DNA of 64,000 bases from Ophiodon elongatus. Taxonomy: Eukaryota; Chordata; Actinopteri; Perciformes; Hexagrammidae. The translations under genes and the position numbers were made by a program. The stretch is from assembly GCA_016806645.1 (NCBI GenBank), contig JACSYO010000708.1:706501-770500 (forward strand). The letters run 5' to 3'. Below are positions 24,001 to 34,622 of the stretch, in pieces; positions within the stretch are counted from its first letter, which is position 1, and every line of letters starts with the position of its first letter. Below the pieces are notes generated by a model. It was not told the origin of the DNA. It worked only from the letters and a program-made list of their open reading frames with translations, and ran no database searches.

Positions 24001-27000
24001 CTGTGAGCATGTTAGCGTGCTGAAGTTCGCATTCGGCTCAAAGCACCACTGTGCCAGAAGTACAGCCTCACCTTTTTCTTTTCTTTTCTCCTCAGAGTGT
24101 CATAAGTATTATTATTAGTTTCAACTGTGTGTAAAGAACATGTCGAGCTCTGTTGACTAATGTGGTAAAACTGTGCCAATATTTTACAGGATGACCCCAA
24201 AGATTGGCTTCCCCTGGAGTGAGATCAGAAACATTTCCTTCAATGACAAGAAGTTTCTCATCAAACCAATCGACAAGAAAGCTCCGGTACGCAAAAGAAC
24301 AACATCATTGTTGAGAGCTATTCAACTGCAGCAGCTACAAATTCGACGAGGCATGTCGTGACGTGAATTGCGGGAGAGGCCGCATTGACGGGAGGTTTAG
24401 TTAGTGGGACATTTTTTCTGCATACCTAAAGTCAGACTTTGTGCAGGTATGTTGATCTGTGAGCTTATTTTAGTATGTGGACGGGATTAAACAGTGGCTC
24501 CTTCGCCAGTGCTTAGAGTTTAATACATAGTACTCATTATTTTAGCATTAGCAATTTTCATGAAAGAGTTTTCACAACTATCCTTCAAGTCCTTCCTCAG
24601 AGATATGCCTATTCATATTTCTTTGCTGCGTCTATGAGCAGGAGATGCGAGAGAATCTCATATCCTCGTTACTGGTGATATCACCACTTTTTCAAACGCG
24701 TAAATTTGCAAGTATTAAAAGTAGTTTAATGACAGCAGCTGCTATTTGATCTCACTCACACTTCAATTTGCCTGCACGCGCAGACTCTCAGGAAAGCCTA
24801 TTGTACTTAATCCTACCAGACAAAACCAACCCTTCAGGACATAAACCCAGTCTTAACTGTATAACAGATGTCATAAATCACTGAATGATGATTTTTCTTT
24901 TTGTGTTCAAGGACTTTGTTTTCTACGTACCCCGTCTTCGCATCAACAAACGTATCCTGGCATTGTGTATGGGGAATCACGACCTGTACATGCGCAGACG
25001 TAAACCTGACACCATTGAGGTGCAGCAGATGAAGGCCCAGGCCAGAGAGGAGAAGAACAAGAGGCAGATGGAGAGGTGAGGAAGGAGGACATAAAGAAGG
25101 CTTTTGGGGGGTTTTGTTGCAGTTTACAGTGTGTTCTCTCTGCTTTAAGAAAGAACTGTCAGGGGATCCAGCTCTTTTTTCAAATGCGTATTTATGCACA
25201 ATTCTCCTGTCAGGGCTCTGCTCGAGAGTGAGAAAAAAAAGCGAGAAAATGCTGAGAAGGAAACAGAGAAGATTGCTCGTGAGACCATGGAGCTGATGGA
25301 GAGATTGAGACAGATTGAAGAGCAGACAAAGAGAGCTCAAAATGGTCTGACAACTTTCTGAATACAAATGTTTCTCAAACTTCAGTTTTATATTTTTTTT
25401 CCTGTTTAAAAACATCAAAAGAATCGCACAGCACATTGAAATATTTGTGATTTTTTTTTAAGATCTCTATGAAGCTTACACTATGTGTGATCCTATCTGG
25501 GTATATGTGTAGGTTGATATTTTTTTGCGCATGGGTGCATTTGTGTTTTCAGAGCTGGAGGAGCAGACTCGCAGGGCTCTTGAGTTAGAGAAGGAGAGGA
25601 CAATTGCTCAGGAGGAGGCTGAGCGGCTGGACAAGGACCGCATAGCTGCAGTGGAAGCTAAAGCAGCCCTGCTGTACCAGTCTGAAAACCAGATCAAGAG
25701 CCAGGAAAGTCTGGTAAAAAACAAAAGAAAAACACCTGCACAATGGGTTTAATTCAATTCCTCTTGAATCGATTAAATGATAAGGTGGATTCCCTCCAAA
25801 CCTTAAAAGATGAAAAAACAAACTGCTGGAAAGTGATCATTCCGATTTACTTTATTTCCATGATCAAGGACTCATTATGGTATATTTACATCTACTGATC
25901 AAGTCCACCTTTGAGCTAGAAACTAAGGTATTGATGTCATCAAGTGATTCACTAATTCAGCTTGATAGTATACTTCAAATTATTCCTACTTTTAGTTGAC
26001 TGAAAAAAAAGGCCATTAACCTGGGCCATGTTGCCGCATAACACATAAGTGCACGCACAGACACACACACATGTTCTCTCTAACACACACGAGCACCTGC
26101 AGACAGAGCACAATGACCTCAGATCAGGAGCACTCTTAAATCTCTTCCCATTCGTGTGCGTATGTGTATAGGCCACTGAGCTGGCAGAGCTTACCTCTAA
26201 GATCTCCCAGCTGGAAGACGCCAAGAAGAAAAAGGACGAGGAGGCGAATAGATGGCAGGAAAGGGTGAGAATTAATGAAAGAACCACGAGAGAGAGAGAT
26301 AAAGGATGAATCAAACATGAGCAAAAAGGGATGTCTGACACTTCTGAGCTTTAGGCCGGGGTAAAGTCGAAGCAAGGCGTCGACCACGGAGTAGTATATC
26401 AGATTTTCAAAATTGTGATTGTATGAACTTTATGGGTGTCACTTCATTTTCACGGTTAGCAAGCCTCAGCCCTGTAATACCATAGTTGTTTAAAACAAAT
26501 CCTTAACTGAACATGCAAAGATTTAGCCAAAGTATATGCAAATCTTCATATACATATTATTTCCACCTTATTTCTGTATTTATTTTTCAAGACCAACGGA
26601 GACTGATGCACGCAATGCTAAGAAACTGATTAAGTCATAGTGGACAACATAATTGGGAAACTTTCCCTTCATTAGTGACCTTCAACAGGTTAAGATATAA
26701 TTGAAAAGGATTGACCAAAGAACAAAAAAAGATGTAAATAAGAGTTAGTGTGCGAGTGCGCGGCAGTCAACCAGGTGGAAAGCTAGTAGGCTACTTGCAC
26801 TTTAATATCCAACCACAGCGCTTCAATGCAATCCGTGTGTGTTGACAGGCGACGGTGGTCGAAGCTGATTTGGAGCGAACCAAAGAGGAGCTGAAGACTA
26901 AACTCATGGGTGTCCACATCCAGGATTCAGTCCACCCTAATATGCATGAGCACGACGAGACGGACGAGAGCAGTGCCGAGGCGAGCGCCGAGCTGACCTC

Positions 27001-28528
27001 TCCGGGCATGGTCCGAGATCGCAGCGAGGAGGAAAGAGTAACAGAGGCCCAGAAGAACCAGCGGCTGCAGAAAAACCTCAAGGTAAGGCGAAGTGGATGT
27101 TTTCAAATTTCCTGTATTTGCTGTTCCCTTGTTCACCGTCGGGGGTCAGAGGTCATTGTCAGACAGAGATTAGCAGTCCCTGGGCTGTCCTGGAGCTTTT
27201 AAGAGTGTGTGGATCTATGGCAATGTCGGCCTGTCAGTTGGACCACAACTTTCGTGCCGGCATTCATGGTCCCCAGAGGATGAGTCCCACTGGCTTTGGT
27301 CATCACCTGACTTTTATATATATATATTTATTTTTCCTCTACTGCCACCATGAGGTTGACATATTTGATTGAGTGAAATATATCTTGAAAAATATAATAT
27401 AATATATCCTCTGACTTTCATCTGGCCACATTCATCAGCTCGAAATTTCAAAAATAAATACATGCAGAAAGAATGGAATTCCAATGTCCTCGGTCGCACA
27501 TTGTGTTTAGTCCTGATTTGCAAATGTTAGCATGCTAACTGGCTAGATTAACCCAATAAACATCACCTGCTAAACATCGATATGATTGCATTGTCACTGT
27601 GAGCGTGTCAGTGCGCCGACACGGGCCTTTAGCTCAAAGCACCGCTGTGCCCAAGTACAGCTTCAGAGCCGCGAGCTGAAGACTCTTGGTCTTGTTTACA
27701 GCGAATGTCTGGAACTGACTTCAATTCTTCCCGACTGTTCTTTGATAGTAATTTTTAAAGTGACTGTTTCATGTCAAACTTTGGCCCATGAGGCTTAAGA
27801 AGACGTGTGGAGTGACTTATGCTTCAAGCTTAATATTACCCAGCTGCGTGGTGTTTGCCACTTCCTTGTCCCACCTCAAGGAGTTTGTGGTTTAAAAATC
27901 AAATTTTTGTTGCTACCGTGAGATTTTGAAAGTGTTTTGGTACACTCGCGTGTTGCCCGTTGACACAGTCATATAGAGGTTTTGACTCTACTCTAACTAT
28001 GGCAGCCTAATTGCCACCAAAATGTGTGTTTCACCCAGAACTAAGTGCTCTCTGCATAATAAAACATTGTCGCGGGAACATTATCATTCTATTGGTTTCA
28101 TTCCAGTCGCAAATCGCATCCAGACCCAGGCCTCTAACAAATGAAATAACATCGGTCTCTATCTCACAGCCCAAACAAGATATGGTACTGCACAGAGGAC
28201 TCAACACAAAACTGGACTTAATAACTATGCACAATGGCGTGTTTTCAGATGGGGATTGAGTGGAGTACAGGGGTGACGGGAGAGGGGCAAGGCTTCTGAA
28301 TGGTCTCCTAAAGATTCTGAGGAAAGAGGATCTTATTCACTGTGTGTTTGTGTTCTCTTTCAGTTCCTAAGCACTGAGCTGGCTAGAGCTGTAGACGAGA
28401 GCAAAAAGACCCCCAATGACCTGATCCATGCCGAGAACGTGAAGGCAGGCCGCGACAAATACAAGACCCTGCGTCAGATTCGTCAGGGCAACACCAAACA
28501 ACGCATTGATGAGTTTGAGTCCATGTGA
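21074..28528 (+). CDS. msn: moesin (ERM membrane-cytoskeleton linker), 14 coding exons
   Basis: Exons: 21074-21082 (putative ATG TCA ACT, then GTAAGT), 22079-22162, 22238-22333, 22524-22646, 23061-23212, 23313-23396, 23489-23635, 24190-24286, 24912-25075, 25214-25344, 25553-25713, 26172-26264, 26849-27082, 28364-28528. The exons after the first give 576 residues; with the first about 579 (human moesin 577). The FERM domain (about 1-297) begins INVRVTTMDAELEFAI and includes PPETAVLLASYAVQ and MTPKIGFPWSEIRNISFNDK. A long helical region follows (ELEEQTRRALELEKER). The C-terminal actin-binding tail ends KYKTLRQIRQGNTKQRIDEF-ESM, with the regulatory Thr in KYKT (residue about 560, equivalent to human T558). 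The EFESM ending and lack of a polyproline stretch favour moesin over ezrin or radixin; msna versus msnb is not resolved. Role: binds PIP2 and membrane proteins through FERM, and F-actin through the tail. Odd points: intron 23213-23312 starts with GC, and an extra intron splits FLQ from VKE. Confidence 0.95.
23740..24070 (+). mobile_element. teleost interspersed repeat (TCCATGGTCC...AGCACCACTGTGCC type)
   Basis: Contains ATATCCATGGTCCACAGAGG, ACTTTGGTGATCCC, CATGCTAACATGCC and CTCAAAGCACCACTGTGCC in the order I know from a high-copy fish element. Moesin intron copy; non-coding. Confidence 0.6.
27225..27720 (+). mobile_element. second copy of the same teleost interspersed repeat
   Basis: Contains CATTCATGGTCCCCAGAGGA, GCCACCATGAGGTTGACAT, GCAAATGTTAGCATGCTAAC and CTCAAAGCACCGCTGTGCCC, in the same order and orientation as 23740-24070. 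It lies in the last moesin intron and is fuller than the first copy. Confidence 0.65.
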
Positions 28529-28922
28529 GAGGGGCTGCCGTCGGCCCGGCTGAAGGCGAGACGAGGATAGGTGATGAAATAGGACGCATCGAGAGATTTT
28601 AGAAGCATGTAGATGCAGATTATTGCATAGCTAGAAAATGAACCTGACATAACGGGACGGCAAATTATACTGTTGCCGCCTTTATAATGTCCATGATTGT
28701 AATGCTATTTCATCTGGAAACAAGTGACAAACACATTCATGGTCCACTTGAAACGTCATCCATGCTGTCATTTGTGAAGAGGTTTGCTGTTGTCCTTTGT
28801 AAGTCATGTTACAAACGCTTGCAATTCCAATTGTGTCGACTAAAGAAAGTGTTATCCACATTGATTCACGAGAGAGATGGCATTTAAGATACTTCCATCG
28901 AAAATGTTTTTATCGCTGCAGA

Positions 28923-28928
28923 AATAAA
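28923..28928 (+). terminator. polyadenylation signal AATAAA, msn
   Basis: AATAAA about 395 nt after the moesin stop codon, a plausible 3' end for the transcript. Confidence 0.45.
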
Positions 28929-29436
28929 ATACCCACTGAAAAAAATACCATGGGATGTGCCGTCTGTCCATGTGAAGAGGCCGCATCACCTTAACTGTGC
29001 CTAATGAGGCAAACTGTTCAAAAGTGGCTATCAAATGGAATTAATTATCAACCTCAAATAGATGTTTGTCCATCCAATAGAAATACACAGAAAATGAAAA
29101 AGTAGCATTGCCACTGATGCAGCTTGAATCAATAAAATAAAAAACTCCCATCACTGCCTGTTACTAGATAACAGAGGGAAATGTGCCTAAATTAATAGAA
29201 ATTAGATTTCTCTCAAAAAGTCAGTTATTGTGAAATGTACACAATGTGTACTTTATCTAACAACAATTACTACCGTGTTTTTGTGACACAAACAAGCCCA
29301 GACAGCCCAACGTAAGTATGGTTTTAAGTCCAAACTGAACTGGAACGATGATAGTCTGCACGGACACGGCAGCTATCGGGGAGTGCGTGTTGCTGAGAAC
29401 CGTGGTCTCTTATTTATTTTAATCCAACTTGGTTGT

Positions 29437-29446
29437 TCTCGCGAGA
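29437..29446. promoter_or_regulatory. TCTCGCGAGA promoter element upstream of ar
   Basis: Perfect palindrome TCTCGCGAGA, 332 nt upstream of the ar start codon. This element is known in many vertebrate CpG promoters, often TATA-less, and can drive transcription both ways. No TATA box is evident nearby. Confidence 0.55.
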
Positions 29447-29777
29447 CTTGTCTACATGCCAGAGTACAAAGTCAAGTTACAGAGTTCAAACCGTTACTTG
29501 TGAGTTTTTCTCGTTGGCGCTACAGGCAGTGACACAGCTTACGTTGAGAGTAAAGTGCGGTAAAGAAAACAAATAAGAAAGAAAAGTTTGCCGGTCCTTC
29601 ATTCGCGCAGCAGGTCGACGGGACGTCCCTTCCCTGTAAACACCTACGTCGTCGTCAACTCTGAATTTCATATCCACTGAAGCAGACGAACGGAGACTCG
29701 CAGGGTGGAGTGTTGTTTGATTTGTTCACCGTGTGTAACAAGCGCGCGACTGTAAACCGTCGCGACGCGAGCCGGAG

Positions 29778-31613
29778 ATGGCCTTTCGCCTGAGCTTGAC
29801 CGACTTGGAGGAGACTTCCAACTGTTTAATAATGAACGAGCGCGACCGGCTGAATAGCGCGGACACCTGTGCGCGCGCGACCACGGCTGAGCTCAGCAAG
29901 GCGGTGTCGGTGTCCCTGGGTCTGGACTCGGTGTCTTCTCCGGCCAGCAGCATGCACCCGTGCCCCGGCAGCGCCTTCGCAGACTTCGACTCCGCGGTGG
30001 CGGAGAACGGCTCCCGCAGAGCGCCGGAGTTAGGGGCGGTTCGGCTCGTGAGCCCGGAAGGCGGCCGGCTTCTGCTGAGCGGCGCCGACGCGCGCGGGGA
30101 TGACTTTGGAGACGCGTGCCACGGCGTTCAGCAGGTGAGCTGCATGGACCTGCTCAGGTCGGGCGACATGGACGGCGCGCGAGTCGAGACGCGCGACTCG
30201 GTGATATCCAGATACGTCTGCAAGGAGTCCAACTTGTTCATGAGCCCGGCGGCGGAGCTGCCCGCGCACTCCCAGGTCGACGAGCTCTTACCTTTGAGGC
30301 CGTACTACGCGTACTCCGCCAGTCCGAACCTGTACAGGGATCCACCGGCGTTGTGGCGCGCGTACAGCAGCCGGACCGAGCCCGAGAGAGGTGGATCCGG
30401 CGAACATGATTTGTTGTGTAAATACTGTAATTGTGGGCAAGCGTCTCTCGGATCCAGACGGGAATGCCACTGCATCTGGTACAACAAGGCGGAGCAGGGT
30501 GGCAAAGGTGGCGCGCGAGCGACGATGGCACAAGGGTACGGCCAAATGGAAAGTTACCAAAGTGCGATCCCCCAGGAGCAGCTCACTCTGTCGGCTATCA
30601 AGACCGAACCTTCGGTGTGGATGGACTGCTCGGATCCCAATTTCAGGTAAAATAAATAAACTGATTTTAATGATTTGCTCTGATTTGATCCTTCACATTT
30701 GCACCAAGTCAGGAGGGCAGCCTTGTAAAGAGATACGTTCTTTCCTACCACTCATTTTAGTTGCATATTTCTTTAATCAGTAATAATAAAAAAAAATGCA
30801 TCTGAATTTGGTGTCAAGTGATCCATGCTTTAATCTGCCAAGCTTTCCATTTGTTCTAAATGAGCGTGACATTGTTGTTATTATTTCGTAAGTGTTTAGA
30901 ATTTAATGCGTTATTAAATCCATTATATTACTTTAACGCTCCCCCTGTCCTTCGTGTTCTTCTTGTACTTATATCTCGATATTCATTTAGAGGATTACTG
31001 CATTTTGCAAGGCAAATGAATCACATGCAGTAATCCTGATATTCTGTATCCCCATTCGCGATGCCAAAGCCTCGTCCAGCTGCGGAGGCAGCTGCGTCTC
31101 AGCATTCAATTATTTGTCCCCCAAACAGCCGCATGTGCTCTCCGGCGGCCTTGGCCAAGTTGCGTTTCAGCATCAAAGTTCACTCTATCCCCAACTTTCC
31201 TGTAATACCAGTAATACATCAGTGTCATTACGAACAAGAGATACGGCACCTGCTCTGTGCCTGGACTGAAAGACAACGTCCTGTTTTTCCACTTCTAGAA
31301 ACGGCCCAACTCCACAGTTCTATAATCACAGGTGTGCCAGTCTTTCAGATCACTTACTTTGTTATTGTAGAGTCAACCCTGGAACAGGGAAATCTCCTAC
31401 TGTGATTGGATCGGCTTTAGGGAATTAGTTCCCCAAATGTCATAACAGGCGGCCTAACACCCTCTGAAGCCATGGTGACTTAAGCGCTTTTTACTTTCCC
31501 TGTCTGCCCTATTGTTGCATTCTGAGATATATGACTGTGTAACTGAGCGGTATCTGTGCCCGCTTTGTGACTCCTTTTTAAAAAAGCAGCCCAATTCATA
31601 TACGTTTCTGTCC

Positions 31614-31649
<36 letters not shown>

Positions 31650-31799
31650 AGGCATGAGGATTTGTTTCCAGGTGTGTACCTGTCAGACAGGAGAGTGTGC
31701 CAGGTGTGTGGGGACGATGCCTCCGGTTGTCACTATGGAGCCGTCACCTGCGGGAGCTGCAAAGTATTCTTCAAGAGGGCTGCCGCAGGTGGATTTGAG

Positions 31800-31831
<32 letters not shown>

Positions 31832-34446
31832 ACGCACACACACGCATAATTTCTCATTACGCTGATTTAATTTTCTTACGCCCACCTGTTCATGCACGCA
31901 GGGCACAGTGACCTGACATTATGAGGTCGACTCACTTGTTATCAGTCAACACCCACATAGCTTTGCTTTGAGTGGAATTGGTAAGCTCTCTCCCTCCAAC
32001 CCCCCCTGTACCACCAGGTAAGCAGAACCACCTGTGTGCCAGCCGGAACGACTGCACCATCGACAAGCTGAGGAGGAAAAATTGCGCCTCGTGCCGTTTG
32101 AAGAGATGCTTCATGTCGGGAATGAGCTTGAAAGGTGAGGGGCCAAATGATAAGTGAGAGAGTGACAGAGAGAGGAAAGTATGTGTGGTGCTCGTTTGGA
32201 AAATGGGGTCAGGGCAGTTGGATACCTTACATGCATCGGATCAGAACATACTAATCAAATGTTCTCGCTTAAACACAGTGTAACAAATTCCATTTCTGCA
32301 AAGGCCAAAAGAGCATTTTCTTGGCCAGTGGTCACTGATGGGAGACCCTTGCCACATTGGTGATGATAAGGAACAGCTCCAGTGTCTGACAGTCAATCCC
32401 TTCCAGTCTCTTTCCCAGATTTCTCCAGCTGTCTATTGTGTAATAAATCAGACAAAACAACTTGAAATGGAAGCCTCTTATCTCCTTTTTGCCCTCGTGC
32501 CTTCCCCCCGTCTGTGTTGTCTGTGGCGGGTTCTAGGTCGCAGGCTGAAGGGAACTGGACAGACGAGGAGCGGAGAGGAGGAGCAAGGGCCCGGAGAAAG
32601 GGCCGGGAAGAGAGACGTCCTCTTGGAGCCGGGAAGCGCAACTGTCCGGGCTCAAAGTGAGGATCGGTGTGCCACGAGCTCCGGTATCGCTCGGTTCATA
32701 AAACATGTGATAATATTTTGTCTTTCCGTGCTCTCCGTCTGTGTGTCTTGAGCAGCAACCCAGGCCCTGGCTCTCGGCATCCCCCCGACCCTGCGCTCAT
32801 GCCTCTCCCTGCTCAGCGTCCTGCAGGCCATCGAGCCGGCCGTGGTCAATGCGGGACACGACCACGCGCAGCCGGACAGCCCCGTGTCCCTGCTCACCAG
32901 CCTCAATGAGCTGGGGGAGAGGCAGCTGGTAACCGTGGTGCGTTGGGCCAAGGCGATACCAGGTAAACTAGTTCTGGCTGCGGTTTCGTGTTGTTTGTGG
33001 GCGTTTGCTGCCGAGGCCGCCGTGTTCCGAATTGTTTCAGTGTTCGGCGTAGCGCCAGACACGCCATGTGCATTGTTTGATGCCAGCAAAAACCCTACAA
33101 GGTCAGACATGTCGCGTTGAGCTACAGGTTGGACAACACCGAGAGGCCACTCAGTCACTTTAATGGTGGCCGTGGCTCAGCGGGTCGAGATCGATCAGTC
33201 CTTTAATCATGAGGCCGGCGGTTTGATCCCCGGCTCCTCCTGTTGAAGCGCTCCTTGAGCGAGACACTGAACCCCAAGTTGCTTCACATCAGACCACTGT
33301 TCCTAAATTTCTTGCGTGGGTTAAATGCAGAGGTCACATTTCATGTATGTAGAAACAGAAATTAAGTTTTTATGGCTGTTAAGTGCACAGCAATGACGCA
33401 GACGAGCTCTGCGGGCCACCAGGAAAAGGTCTCATGTCTGATCTAATATCTGTTGTTGTTGTGCAAGGCCTCAACCTTTTGCTCTAGAGATAACAGGCAA
33501 TGCCAGGGTTTTATGCCAGTTAAAGTCCCCATTTTGAGCAGCCGATCCCTGTTCCTATATCCACCACTAGAGGGGGATATGTTCACATTCAAGCCAAGAG
33601 TGGCAGGCTGGAAAAGGCCAACAATGTATCAACACTGTTTTATTCCTGTCATTAGCCTGAGGGCTTCGCATCTATGAAACCCACTTGTGATATTACGTGT
33701 TATTTCACCATGTGCAGATGTTTGGTTTCTTTCTTTTTTTTTTTAAAAAGAAGTGTTTCCAACAGGTTTCCGTGACATGCATGTAGACGACCAGATGTCA
33801 GTGATTCAGTTGTCATGGATGGGGGTGATGGTGTTCGCTTTGGGCTGGAGGTCCTACACTCTCACTAACAGCTCCCTGCTCTACTTCGCTCCAGACCTGG
33901 TTTTCAACGAGTAAGTCACGGAAAAACACTCACTTTGCACTCCATGCCAGAGTTCTAACATTGAGTTTGAATTAAACAAAGGGCGAAAAAAAGAAGTCTC
34001 CTGTTTCTCAAAGGAAGAAAGTTTTGTTCGGGTCTCAACAGCCGAAGTAATCATCGTGACATCGGGTTTGTTGGAGTATCATGAGATTTCACCTGTCACC
34101 GCGATTGGAAGGAAAGGCACAGTGGAATACGAGCTTCAGAGGAAGAGTTTTATTGTTGTTGTTTTTTATTTATTTTTAAATCACACGATGAACGCCGTGT
34201 TTTTTCACGACGAGACGGTAAACAACTGTGTTCTGCTTTTACCTTTTTCCCTCGCGTCTGATATACGTGGCCGCAGAGGGATCACCTCAGATGATTCATT
34301 CCGTTTCATCTTCACGAAGCCACCACCAGTCCCCGAGAACTGCAACGGCATTGAGACATTTTCTTTTTCCATTACTTTGACAAGTTTCGGTTCGCGCCGC
34401 AACCTCCTCCAGCCTCTTTTTAAAGAAATACATATGTATATGTATA

Positions 34447-34481
<35 letters not shown>

Positions 34482-34521
34482 ATATATATATATATATATT
34501 TATGTATGTATGTATGTATAT

Positions 34522-34564
<43 letters not shown>

Positions 34565-34566
34565 CA

Positions 34567-34622
<56 letters not shown>

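Larger units (their letters stand above)
28529..29777 (+). other. msn 3' UTR, msn-ar intergenic region and ar 5' UTR
   Basis: The moesin 3' UTR begins at 28529, with a polyadenylation signal at 28923-28928. The rest is AT-rich to about 29300. The last few hundred bases become GC-richer and end in the CpG-rich start region of ar. No coding signal seen. Confidence 0.55.

Noticed and set aside
24834..25436. 200-codon minus-strand frame
   Set aside because: Antisense shadow of moesin exons 24912-25075 and 25214-25344.
30030..30560. Several antisense frames over ar exon 1
   Set aside because: High GC content of exon 1 keeps other frames open; the sense frame matches AR.
32657..32755. Reading ar exon 4 as a broken gene with a premature TGA
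   Set aside because: The 99-nt segment has a donor, pyrimidine-rich stretch and acceptor; removing it restores the conserved frame, so an intron explains it better than a pseudogene.
32652..33158. 168-codon minus-strand frame
   Set aside because: Antisense of ar exon 4b and the following intron; no independent support.
33165..33240. Functional tRNA gene
   Set aside because: A/B-box-like words are present, but the cloverleaf is not complete and the sequence continues as a SINE body.
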